Positions 1 through 7,192 of a stretch of 64,000 nucleotides of DNA are shown here, piece after piece. The DNA is taken from the NCBI RefSeq assembly GCF_900103715.1, contig NZ_FNHL01000004.1:186001-250000 (forward strand). Reading direction: 5' to 3'. A program made the position numbers and the translations under genes. The DNA is from Halogranum gelatinilyticum (GTDB lineage Archaea; Halobacteriota; Halobacteria; Halobacteriales; Haloferacaceae). The number at the start of each line of letters is the position of its first letter. The stretch's first letter is position 1. A model generated the notes under the pieces. That model saw nothing but the letters and a program-made list of their open reading frames with translations, searched no databases and was not told where the DNA came from.

Positions 1-704
1 GCGTCGTCGCCGTCACCAGCGTCGTCGTCACCGGGCCCGTCGCCACCGCCCCGGTTGCCGGGACGGGTGACCTCGAACGCGAACTCCTCGGAGGCGAACG
101 CCGTCTCGTCGCCGGTGTCGACGCTGAGTTGGCCGACGAAGGCCGTGCGGTCGAGTGCCGTCGCGTCGAACGCGATGGTGTAGCCGAACTCGGGCGTGTC
201 GGTGTCGGCGTAGCCGTAGCCGTAGCCGTATCCGAAGTCACGCGTCTCGTCACCGTCGGCACCCGTCCGGTAGCCGTAACCGTAGCGAGCGTTTCGGTCG
301 GTCGGCGTGATCGTGAGCGATTCGACGAACTGCTCGACTCGGATGTCGCCGTTGTTGACCGTCCCGTCTTCGGGACCCACGTCGAGGACGGTCCCGTTCG
401 GCGCGAACGTCACGGTCAGCGCGTCGTCGACGCCGTCCGGACGCAGCGTCAGGACGAAGGCGTCGATGGGGACGCGCTCGTCGTCGGTCAGGTCGACCGT
501 CGCCGTCGTCGTGATGCGGTCGTTGCGGTCGACCTCGTCGGGACCGGTCAACGTCGTCTCGACGGCCGCAGAGGGCGTCGCAACCGCGACGAGCGACCCG
601 AGGAGAACCACGGTGACAGCGAGACTCAACACTGTCTGACGGTTCGCCGACAGATAGGCTCGGAGTCGCTGGCTCGACCACGTCACCAGCCGATTCCCCT
701 CCAT
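1..704 (-). CDS. Exported protein with Tyr-Gly repeat, 3' end outside window
   Basis: About 234 residues are visible and the gene runs off the left edge on the minus strand, so the C-terminus is missing. The chosen ATG (702-704) is followed by a basic stretch and one hydrophobic helix at about residues 24-43, read here as a signal peptide or anchor, then by a Thr- and Asp-rich exported domain. Near residues 140-160 there are alternating Gly-Tyr pairs coded by a repeated hexamer. The last visible residues form a Gly/Asp-rich stalk, as found before PGF-CTERM sorting helices of haloarchaeal surface proteins; such a helix would lie outside the window, so that is inference. No catalytic motif is visible. 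Confidence 0.75.
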   Translation of the reverse strand, partial: MEGNRLVTWSSQRLRAYLSANRQTVLSLAVTVVLLGSLVAVATPSAAVETTLTGPDEVDRNDRITTTATVDLTDDERVPIDAFVLTLRPDGVDDALTVTFAPNGTVLDVGPEDGTVNNGDIRVEQFVESLTITPTDRNARYGYGYRTGADGDETRDFGYGYGYGYADTDTPEFGYTIAFDATALDRTAFVGQLSVDTGDETAFASEEFAFEVTRPGNRGGGDGPGDDDAGDGDD

Positions 705-926
705 TCGGTGTCGCCACCGGTGTCGAACCGTCGGCGATAGTCGTCGAGACCGTGACCACCCGCTGGCGGAGCACAGCCTCGCTTGGCAGTACACTTCTCA
801 AATGACATTTTATATCGACTCCATCGTCAGAGAAACCGCTGTAGAGCCACATATTATTACTTCACTTTATAGAGAAAATTTACTGAATCGCGCCTGGAAG
901 GTTGAAACGAACCTAGAGAGGTGAGT

Positions 927-949
927 CGCTGTTCACCGACTGAACAGCG
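927..949. other. Perfect inverted repeat (8-bp arms)
   Basis: CGCTGTTC at 927-934 is followed by a 7-nt loop and its exact complement GAACAGCG at 942-949. It lies 3' of the leftward regulator gene and 5' of the leftward exported-protein gene. It could act as a transcript-end hairpin for the first or an operator for the second; the sequence does not decide. Confidence 0.5.
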
Positions 950-1013
950 GCATAGCAGCCGAACACCACTGCAGCACGTGGGGTCCGAAGCGGCGGCAGG
1001 TCCGAGGAACACG

Positions 1014-1028
1014 CCGGTCGACGACCGG
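1014..1028. other. Perfect palindrome (7-bp arms, 1-nt centre)
   Basis: CCGGTCG-A-CGACCGG is a perfect 15-bp palindrome 60 bp after the stop codon of the FilR1-like regulator. Such compact palindromes are protein-binding sites or RNA hairpins; no function can be assigned from sequence alone. Confidence 0.4.
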
Positions 1029-1088
1029 TGACGAGCGCGCCGCTCGCCGGATAGCTGCAGAAGAACGGTGACAGTGGTCGACGCCAGA

Positions 1089-1859
1089 CTACTCGTTGAT
1101 GCTCGGCTGCGTCGCCCTCTCGCGGTACGACTCGTAGAAGTCACGAGCCCACTGTACCGCGGCGGGGCTGTCGTTCTGGATGACGCCACGGAGCGTCCCG
1201 TCGTCGTAGACGATGACACAGACGCGTTCGACCGGCTCGTCGACGACGATGAGACCGAACGGGAGCGAGTCGTCGACGACGAGACAGCTCAAGCCGGCGT
1301 CGATGGTCTCCTCCAACTGGTCGGGCCAGTTCGACACCAGATACTCGAAGACGGCGGGAGTCGTGAGGATCTCCGCGTCGAGCGTCGTCGTCATCAGTTG
1401 GTCGTGAAACAGCGAGACGTATCGGCCGACGATGACCGGGGAGAACCCCCGGACAGTGGTCGCTTCGCGGACGACCGACTCGATGACGCCGAGTGGTCGC
1501 TCCGGGGCGAACGGCAGACTCCGAGTGTAGCTCGCACCCTCCAGCATATCCGACGAGATCTCGGCCGAGTCGCGCAGTGCCAACAGGAGCGACTTGTTCT
1601 GGTGGACCGTCTCGAACTCCGAGAGCGTCGAACGGTAGCGGTCGAAGACGAGTTGACCGTACGTGGTGAGACGGTAGCCGTCCGGTGTCTCGGTGACGAC
1701 GTCGTGTTCCTGCAAAGATTTCAGACTCCGGTGGACGGTGGGTCGCGAGACGTCGACGGCCGCTGTGAGAGAACGGATATCGATCGGACCGTCACTAATA
1801 TGAGCGACGATGTCGTCTCGACGAAAGAGAAGCCGCAGAAGGTCTTTGGTGTCGGTCAC
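1089..1859 (-). CDS. FilR1-like winged-helix transcriptional regulator
   Basis: The 256-residue protein has an N-terminal winged helix-turn-helix (about residues 20-75, with SRPTVHRSL as the recognition helix) followed by a domain that resembles the FilR1 middle domain (PF08350), which in haloarchaea typically makes up one-gene regulators with an unknown ligand. The start is GTG at 1857-1859; a TATA-like box on the minus strand at 1883-1892 places the transcript start at or next to it, so the mRNA is probably leaderless. It is divergent from the epimerase gene and upstream of the exported-protein gene, either of which could be a target; that is inference. Confidence 0.8.
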   Translation of the reverse strand: MTDTKDLLRLLFRRDDIVAHISDGPIDIRSLTAAVDVSRPTVHRSLKSLQEHDVVTETPDGYRLTTYGQLVFDRYRSTLSEFETVHQNKSLLLALRDSAEISSDMLEGASYTRSLPFAPERPLGVIESVVREATTVRGFSPVIVGRYVSLFHDQLMTTTLDAEILTTPAVFEYLVSNWPDQLEETIDAGLSCLVVDDSLPFGLIVVDEPVERVCVIVYDDGTLRGVIQNDSPAAVQWARDFYESYRERATQPSINE

Positions 1860-1882
1860 ACGCGATTGTTTTCATAAATACT

Positions 1883-1892
1883 CAAAAGTATA
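1883..1892 (-). promoter_or_regulatory. TATA box for the FilR1-like regulator
   Basis: The minus strand reads TATACTTTTG about 28 nt before the GTG start at 1859, the usual archaeal TATA-to-start distance for leaderless genes. A second AT-rich block at 1872-1880 is too close to serve. Confidence 0.45.
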
Positions 1893-2035
1893 CCGGCCAA
1901 ATGACAATAACAACTAGTTTGTCAGACGATTGTGCGACATACGTCAGATAAATTCAGATGCCCGCCTGCCGTCCGGGGGTTCGACTAAACCGAGCTGCCT
2001 ACAAGGCCAATTACAATAAATATTACTAGCCGAAA

Positions 2036-2043
2036 TATTTTTG
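2036..2043 (+). promoter_or_regulatory. TATA box for the epimerase gene
   Basis: The stretch TATTTTTG preceded by a purine-rich CGAAA element lies about 30 nt before the GTG start at 2069, consistent with a leaderless transcript. Confidence 0.5.
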
Positions 2044-2068
2044 AAAGGGGTCTCTCGCATATTGGTGT

Positions 2069-3001
2069 GTGAAAGACAAGCGGCTCTTGGTAACCGGTGG
2101 GGCGGGCTTCATCGGCTCGAACCTCGCGAACCGACTGGCAGCGGACAACGACGTCGTCGCACTCGACGACGGCTATCTGGGCACACCCGAGAACCTCTCG
2201 GACGACGTGGAGTTCGTCGAGGGGAGCGTCCTCGACGACGACCTTCCGACCGACGTCGACGTGGTGTTTCACCTCGCGGCACTCTCCTCGTACAATATGC
2301 ACGAGGAGGACCCGACGCAGGGTGCCCGCGTCAACGTCGAAGGCTTCGTCAACACAGTCGACCAAGCTCGGCAGGACGGCTGTGACACCGTCGTCTACGC
2401 GACGACCTCCTCGATCTACGGCAACCGGACCGAACCCTCGCCCGAGGACATGGCCGTCGAGGCTCGGACGGGCTACGAGGCGTCGAAGCTCGCTCGCGAA
2501 CGCTACGCCGAATACTTCCACCACCACTACGGGATGTCGATGGCGGGGATGCGGTTCTTCTCGGTCTATCAGGGCTACGGCGGTGCGGAGGCACACAAAG
2601 GCGAGTATGCGAACCTCATCGCGCAGTTCGCCGACGACCTCGCCGCCGGCGAGGCCCCGGTCATCTACGGCGACGGCACCCAGACCCGTGACTTCACCCA
2701 CGTCGACGACATCGTCGACGGCCTCGTCGCCGCCGCCGAGAACGAGTTGAACGGCGTCTACAACCTCGGGACCGGCGAGAGCTACGACCTGAACACGCTC
2801 GTCGAGAAACTGAACGACGAACTCGGGACCAGCATCGACCCGGAGTACGTCGAGAACCCGATTCCCGAGGACATCTACGTCCACGACACGATGGCCGACA
2901 CGACGAAGATGGCCGCGGCGACCGGCTGGGAGCCGTCGGTGTCGTTCAAAGAAGGGCTGCGACGGGTCTGCGCACAGTACCAGTCGACGGCGAGTCAGTA
3001 A
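2069..3001 (+). CDS. NAD-dependent epimerase/dehydratase (sugar nucleotide type)
   Basis: The 310-residue protein is a short-chain extended dehydrogenase of the UDP-glucose 4-epimerase type. The Rossmann motif GGAGFIGSN is at residues 10-18 and the catalytic Tyr-x3-Lys is in GYEASK near residue 136, with the upstream Ser/Thr in TTSSIYGN. Family members interconvert or dehydrate nucleotide sugars for glycan synthesis in the cytoplasm; the exact substrate cannot be read from the sequence. The start is GTG, chosen because the dinucleotide fold begins at once and the TATA box sits 30 nt upstream. It stands alone, divergent from the regulator at 1089-1859. Confidence 0.88.
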   Translation: MKDKRLLVTGGAGFIGSNLANRLAADNDVVALDDGYLGTPENLSDDVEFVEGSVLDDDLPTDVDVVFHLAALSSYNMHEEDPTQGARVNVEGFVNTVDQARQDGCDTVVYATTSSIYGNRTEPSPEDMAVEARTGYEASKLARERYAEYFHHHYGMSMAGMRFFSVYQGYGGAEAHKGEYANLIAQFADDLAAGEAPVIYGDGTQTRDFTHVDDIVDGLVAAAENELNGVYNLGTGESYDLNTLVEKLNDELGTSIDPEYVENPIPEDIYVHDTMADTTKMAAATGWEPSVSFKEGLRRVCAQYQSTASQ

Positions 3002-3034
3002 GCCAGCCACCGCGGGGTTCGGTTCGCCCGACCA

Positions 3035-3126
3035 GCGACGCGACTCCCGTTTTCGGCGACGTGACTCCCGTCCTCGACGCAACCCCCGTTTTCGGTGGCG
3101 TGACTCCCGTTCTCGGCGACGCGACT
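3035..3126. repeat. Degenerate tandem repeat, about 21-bp unit, four copies
   Basis: Between the convergent ends of the epimerase and the AI-2E permease the motif GCGACGYGACTCCCGTTYTC recurs about every 21 bp (third copy shortened). It reaches to within a few bases of the permease stop codon at 3133. Confidence 0.75.
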
Positions 3127-3132
3127 CAGCTC

Positions 3133-4314
3133 TCAGTCGTCACCCTCGGCGGAGCGTCCGAGCACGTCGGCTGTCCACTCGGACGCCGGTGCTCCCGCAG
3201 TCAGTTCGGTGGGGACGACCACGTCATCACCGTGAGCGTGGAGCAGTTGCGGCAACAGCACGCGGACGAACTCCACCGTAACGACGAGGAGGAGCGGCGC
3301 GAGGAAGATGCCGTACCAGCCGAAGAGCAACGACCCGAGGACGTACGTCAGCATGAGCGTCCCGCTGTGGAGCGTGCCGCCGGAGACGAACGGCCGGAGC
3401 ACGATGTCGGGTACGGTGTCGACGACGACGAGCGAGACGAGCACGAAGGCGGCGACGAACCACAGCAGGTCTTCGCGACCGGCGAGGACGAGGGTGCCGG
3501 TGAGGTAGAGCGAGACCGGCACGTAGACCAGCTTCATCCCGACCATCGGAATCAAGCTGGCGACGCCGGTGAGCATCCCCAAGAGTGCCGGATACGGGAT
3601 CGCCGCGCCGCGTGGCGCGAGGTAGACGTTGAGCAGCGTGTAGGCGATGACGCCGATGGCACCCGTCGCCGCCGCGTTGGCGATGTTGCCGAAGTAGACG
3701 TTTCTGAGGTCGCGGTCGACCGCCTGCCCGTAGGCCAAGAGGGCGTCGTTGGAGACCCAGTTGCGACCCCACGAGGCCAGCTGGTCGCCGTCACGCAGCA
3801 GGTAGAACGCCAGCGTGAGCATGATGAAGAGATGGATGACCCCGAGCCCGAGCAGCGAGAACGACTGCGAGAGGATGTCGAGTGCGATGGTGACCGACTG
3901 GACGACGAGTCCGACGTCGATGTCACGCGACAGCAACGCCTCCGGGTCGATGGCCGTAGGGACGGCGGTGACGTACCGGTCGAGCACCGAAGAGAGGAGT
4001 GCGACGTTCCGCTGGTTGGTGAGGAGACGGCCGAAGTCGTTGACAGCGACGGTGACGGCGTAGAAGACGACGAGCAGCGCGGGGAGGGCGAGTGCGAACA
4101 TCGAGAGGAACGCCGCGAGGCCGCCGGAGGGGACGACGCGGCGGAAGACCCGGTAGATGGGCCTGACCGAGTAGTAGATGAAGATGCCGAAGACGAAGGT
4201 GCCGACGAAGCTGTAGATGAAGACCGAGAGGGTGAGAAGACAGGCGACGCCGAGGACGGCCGTCACAGCCATCGCACGGTCGAGAGCTGGAGGGCTCGCG
4301 GTTTGGAGGGACAT
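3133..4314 (-). CDS. AI-2E family (PerM-like) membrane transporter
   Basis: The 393-residue protein has the AI-2E/PerM layout: two hydrophobic helices near the N-terminus, an extracytoplasmic or amphipathic middle part, and a C-terminal block of about five helices with Gly-rich turns. Family members are putative exporters or permeases whose substrates in archaea are unknown. The ATG at 4312-4314 (MSLQTASP) was chosen rather than upstream in-frame starts because those add a low-quality, non-acidic leader crossing the promoter region. The gene ends against a tandem repeat and is convergent with the epimerase gene. Confidence 0.85.
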   Translation of the reverse strand: MSLQTASPPALDRAMAVTAVLGVACLLTLSVFIYSFVGTFVFGIFIYYSVRPIYRVFRRVVPSGGLAAFLSMFALALPALLVVFYAVTVAVNDFGRLLTNQRNVALLSSVLDRYVTAVPTAIDPEALLSRDIDVGLVVQSVTIALDILSQSFSLLGLGVIHLFIMLTLAFYLLRDGDQLASWGRNWVSNDALLAYGQAVDRDLRNVYFGNIANAAATGAIGVIAYTLLNVYLAPRGAAIPYPALLGMLTGVASLIPMVGMKLVYVPVSLYLTGTLVLAGREDLLWFVAAFVLVSLVVVDTVPDIVLRPFVSGGTLHSGTLMLTYVLGSLLFGWYGIFLAPLLLVVTVEFVRVLLPQLLHAHGDDVVVPTELTAGAPASEWTADVLGRSAEGDD

Positions 4315-4429
4315 ATCTAATATAGTCGCGAGAGTCCGGCATAGCTTGCTAGAGACTACCACGTAGTAAGGCCCGATTACCGGGGTGAGCGCGGCCGAGA
4401 GGGGGAGGCCAACCCCACCGAAAGGCGGC

Positions 4430-5263
4430 TCAGTCGAGCGCGTCGCGGGTCCGCTCGGCGACCGCAGACCGGAAGGCACGGCCGTCGACGTCGCCGGTGA
4501 AGGCGTCCGGTGGATGCTCGCGGAAGAGCGTCTGCAAGAGGCGGTCGTAGACCGCGTCGAACGTGACGGGATAGCCCCGCGCCTCCAGCCGCGAGACGAC
4601 CTGTCGGACGCGCGCCGACGTCACGAGGTCGGCCGCGAGTGCCTCGGGCGACTGGTCGGCGGCCAGCGCGTCGTCGGGCGTCCGCGTCGAGACCGTCACG
4701 GCAGGGTTGTCGAGTCGCGCACAGCCGCCGCGTTTGTTCCGGAGGACGACGCCAGCGACCGGCCCGTCGTACCACGCGGAGGTGGGGAACTCGTAGCTCG
4801 TCGGGTCGAAGTCGGCCGCGCGAACCTCTTTGGCGACGGTGTTCAGCGAGTCGAGACCGAGCCGCTCGAAGACGTGTTCGACGGCGTCGACGCCGAGGAA
4901 GTCGCCGGTCGCGCCGTTCCAGACGTCGCTACCGAGGAACGCTGGCGTCCGCGTCCAGTCGTAGTCCAGCCCGCGGTGTTGCATGGCGTGGCCGAAGAAG
5001 ACGACCGACGACACGTCGTCGACGGCCGAGCGGAGCGCGGCCCAGTCGCAGGTCTCGCGGACGTGCCGGACGACGTGGCGGTACTGCGGGGGGACGTCTT
5101 CGGGGTCGTACTCCCGGTCGGCGTCGCCGACGCGGAGGCGGCCCGAGGGCTGCAGTTGAAACCGGAACGGCGCGCCGACAACCGCCTCGTAGAGCCAGAG
5201 ATGGCCCGAGAGGAGTCCGTCGGGAGCGGCCGACACGTCGGGGACGTCGCGGAAGGGCTGCAT
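4430..5263 (-). CDS. RNA-ligase-like protein lacking the catalytic lysine
   Basis: The 277-residue protein aligns by eye with the nucleotidyltransferase domain of Rnl/DRB0094-type RNA ligases: a strand with EAVVGAPFRF where active enzymes have E-K-x-x-G-T-N, then VFFGHAM in place of F-G-E, then FLGVDAVEHVFERLGL matching the segment before motif IV, then VAGVVLRNKRG in place of E-G-V-V-h-R/K. The nucleophilic Lys of motif I and the Glu residues of motifs III and IV are thus replaced by Ala, His and Ala. Either the protein binds RNA or nucleotides without ligation or the assignment is only structural. Its 5' side abuts a tandem repeat (5290-5368). Confidence 0.55.
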   Translation of the reverse strand: MQPFRDVPDVSAAPDGLLSGHLWLYEAVVGAPFRFQLQPSGRLRVGDADREYDPEDVPPQYRHVVRHVRETCDWAALRSAVDDVSSVVFFGHAMQHRGLDYDWTRTPAFLGSDVWNGATGDFLGVDAVEHVFERLGLDSLNTVAKEVRAADFDPTSYEFPTSAWYDGPVAGVVLRNKRGGCARLDNPAVTVSTRTPDDALAADQSPEALAADLVTSARVRQVVSRLEARGYPVTFDAVYDRLLQTLFREHPPDAFTGDVDGRAFRSAVAERTRDALD

Positions 5264-5289
5264 CTCCCGTCATCTCGCACGCGGGGGAG

Positions 5290-5368
5290 TATGAATCCGT
5301 GGGCGTCGCGGGTGAACGGTCCGTGGCTGTCGCGGACGAACGGTCCGTGACTGTCGCGGGCGACGGGC
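5290..5368. repeat. Degenerate tandem repeat, about 24-bp unit, about three copies
   Basis: The motif GAACGGTCCGTGGCTGTCGC and variants recur with a 24-bp period just upstream of the start of the RNA-ligase-like gene. Reading the minus strand, the repeat would code for RDSHGPF-type units, but no start or context supports translation. Confidence 0.65.
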
Positions 5369-5448
5369 GAGCCGAACACAGAAGCGAGCGGCCGGTCGGC
5401 TGGCGGGGGGTGAAGACTGTGGAAAAACGGCGCGGTCGTCGGAACGGG

Positions 5449-5577
5449 TCAGACAGCCGCAGGCGGTGGCGACCGCTCGTCGCCGCCGCGGATGATGCGG
5501 TCGACGAGGTCGTTCAGATCCGGTGCGCGCGTGGGGCTGTCCGGTTCGTCCGATGGATAGTGTGGTACGGCTGGCAT
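5449..5577 (-). CDS. Small hypothetical protein (42 aa)
   Basis: An ATG at 5575-5577 opens 42 codons with almost only G or C in third position in the second half, giving a Pro/Asp-rich peptide with one amphipathic stretch (DLNDLVDRIIRGG). A purine-rich GGGAGGA ends 9 nt before the ATG and is a good Shine-Dalgarno match, and a TATA-like GTTATG lies further upstream. No family is recognised. It sits alone between superoxide dismutase and the RNA-ligase-like gene, all on the minus strand. Confidence 0.5.
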   Translation of the reverse strand: MPAVPHYPSDEPDSPTRAPDLNDLVDRIIRGGDERSPPPAAV

Positions 5578-5788
5578 GACTCGGTTCCTCCCATTCCGGT
5601 CGTATGTCCCACGCCAGAAACATAACGGTTGTGCCTTCTGTCGGGTCGGAGACGACTGTGAACGGCGTCCGTGTAATCCGTGGCCGAGCCGACGCGTCGC
5701 TGGCGCAGTCGACACTGCGAAAGAAAACGACGGTGGTGCGGTCGGTGGACCCGACGGCACCGTGTGCCCACGAAAGAGACCGAGGACG

Positions 5789-6391
5789 TTACTCGAACAG
5801 CTCGACGGCCTGCTCGTAGCGCGCGCTCGGCTCGTCCCAGTCGACGACGTTGAAGAAGCCTTCGACGAAGTCGCCACGGGCCGGGCCGTAGTCGTGGTAG
5901 TAGGAGTGCTCCCAGACGTCGAGCGCGAGGATGGGGTGGCTGCCCCAGAGGGCACCCTGGTCGTGCTTGTCGACGACGACGTTGCGCAGCTGGTTCGAGA
6001 AGCTGTCGTAGACGAGCAGTGCCCAGCCACCGGCGTTGCCGGCTGCGGCCTCGAACTCGCCCTTCCAGGCCTCGTAGGAGCCGAAGTCCTCGGCGATGCG
6101 GTCGGCGAGCGCGCCTTCAGGCTCGTCGCCACCCTCAGGGGACATGGAGTTCCAGAAGAGGTCGTGGAGGATGTGGCCGGAGCCGTTGTGCGTGACGTTG
6201 CGGATGGCACCGGCGGAGCCGGAGAAGTCACCCTCTTCGCGGGCGGCTTCGAGCGTCTCCTCGGCGCTGTTCCAGCCGTTGACATAGCCCTGGTGGTGCG
6301 TGTCGTGGTGCCACGTCAGGACCTGCTCGGAGATGTTCGGTTCGAGTGCGTCGTAGTCGTACGGCAGGGGGTCGAGTTCGTAGTCGGACAT
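5789..6391 (-). CDS. sod: Superoxide dismutase, Mn/Fe type
   Basis: The 200-residue protein converts superoxide to hydrogen peroxide and oxygen in the cytoplasm. All four metal ligands of the Mn/Fe family are visible: His in LTWHHDTHHQ, His in GSGHILHDLFW, and Asp and His in LDVWEHSYYHDYG. GGWALLVYD and the terminal VVDWDEPSARYE are also typical. Start ATG at 6389-6391 (MSDYELDPLPYDY) fits the family; two further in-frame ATGs lie just upstream. A TATA-like TTACTAAAA on the minus strand near 6445-6454 is a plausible promoter. The His/Gln pattern suggests Mn, but metal choice cannot be proven from sequence. Confidence 0.96.
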   Translation of the reverse strand: MSDYELDPLPYDYDALEPNISEQVLTWHHDTHHQGYVNGWNSAEETLEAAREEGDFSGSAGAIRNVTHNGSGHILHDLFWNSMSPEGGDEPEGALADRIAEDFGSYEAWKGEFEAAAGNAGGWALLVYDSFSNQLRNVVVDKHDQGALWGSHPILALDVWEHSYYHDYGPARGDFVEGFFNVVDWDEPSARYEQAVELFE

Positions 6392-6519
6392 GTGCATTTC
6401 ATTCATGTCCCGCCACGCCTGTAAGGGTTCCCTGAACGGCGTTTTAGTAACTGAACGGATAGGTCAGAGACGCCGAATATGAGCCGCCTTCCCACGGTCT
6501 TCGGCGTTCCGAACGCTTT

Positions 6520-6536
6520 TGACTGACCAGTCAGTA
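6520..6536. promoter_or_regulatory. Palindromic operator upstream of the TetR-MATE operon
   Basis: TGACTGACCAGTCAGTA contains ACTGA-CCAG-TCAGT, a symmetric site just downstream of a TATA-like CTTTTGA (6516-6522) and 33 nt before the TetR start codon. Its position over the core promoter fits autorepression by the TetR protein encoded next to it. Confidence 0.6.
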
Positions 6537-6568
6537 AGTGAGATAACCACCTTTTCGAGTCCCAACCA

Positions 6569-7192
6569 ATGCCACAGGAACCAGCCGACGACATCGTCGA
6601 CGCGACGTATCGCGCGCTCTGTACGCACGGGTACACTGACCTGACCATGCAGGCCATCGCCGACGAGTGCGACAAGAGCAAGGCCGCGCTGCACTACCAC
6701 TTCGACAGCAAGCAGGAGCTGTTGGAGACCTTCCTCTCACATCTCCTAGACGACTTCGAGGAGCATCTCGCGGACGTCGAGGGCGACGACCCCGTCGAGC
6801 GGCTGTTCGCGCTCGTCGACACGATGCTCGTCGAGCCGTCGGCCGAGGAGGACGCGCCGGACGCGGAGTTCAAGACGGCCGTCCTCGAGTTGAAGGCCCA
6901 AGCCCCCTACGAACCGGTCTACCGCGAACGGCTGACGCTGTTCGACGAACGGCTCCGCGACCGCATCGAGGAACTCGTCGCCGACGGCATCGAGGCCGGT
7001 CTCGTCGTCCCCGAGCGTGACCCCGAAGACGTGGCGACGTTCGTCAAGACCTATCTGACGGGCGCGCAGACCCGCTTCGTCGCCACCGGCGCGCCGTTCG
7101 AGGAGAGTCGGCGGCTGCTCCACGAGTACATCCGGACGGAACTGCTCGTCGAGGGCGTCGACGTGAAGGAGTCCGGGGAGGTCACAGCGTGA
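6569..7192 (+). CDS. TetR/AcrR family transcriptional regulator
   Basis: The 207-residue protein has the TetR N-terminal helix-turn-helix (about residues 8-55; LTMQAIADECDKSKAALHYHFDSKQELLE), followed by an acidic helical ligand-binding domain. TetR proteins act as dimers that release DNA on binding a small molecule. Its last bases overlap the start of the MATE gene (GTGA), so the two are cotranscribed, and a palindrome over the promoter suggests autoregulation. The likely role is control of the neighbouring efflux pump in response to its substrate; the substrate is not inferable. Confidence 0.93.
   Translation: MPQEPADDIVDATYRALCTHGYTDLTMQAIADECDKSKAALHYHFDSKQELLETFLSHLLDDFEEHLADVEGDDPVERLFALVDTMLVEPSAEEDAPDAEFKTAVLELKAQAPYEPVYRERLTLFDERLRDRIEELVADGIEAGLVVPERDPEDVATFVKTYLTGAQTRFVATGAPFEESRRLLHEYIRTELLVEGVDVKESGEVTA

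Larger units (their letters stand above)
705..1088. other. Intergenic gap with AT-rich promoter region and two inverted repeats
   Basis: No convincing gene is seen here. The part from about 800 to 890 is AT-rich with several TATA-like stretches and is the likely promoter of the exported-protein gene that reads leftward. Closer to the regulator gene are two perfect inverted repeats (927-949 and 1014-1028), listed separately. Confidence 0.6.

Noticed and set aside
1960-2000. GGGTTCGACTAAACC resembling a tRNA 3' half
   Set aside because: The T-stem does not pair over five bases and the upstream 60 nt is AT-rich without cloverleaf pairing.
1985-3082. Minus-strand frame of 365 codons over the epimerase gene
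   Set aside because: The plus strand holds an unmistakable epimerase with Rossmann and Tyr-x3-Lys motifs; the antisense has no recognisable domain.
3061-4320. Long plus-strand frame of 419 codons opposite the AI-2E permease
   Set aside because: It is the antisense of a hydrophobic membrane protein, giving an artificial Asp/Glu/Arg-rich sequence without any domain; the minus-strand frame shows real family features.
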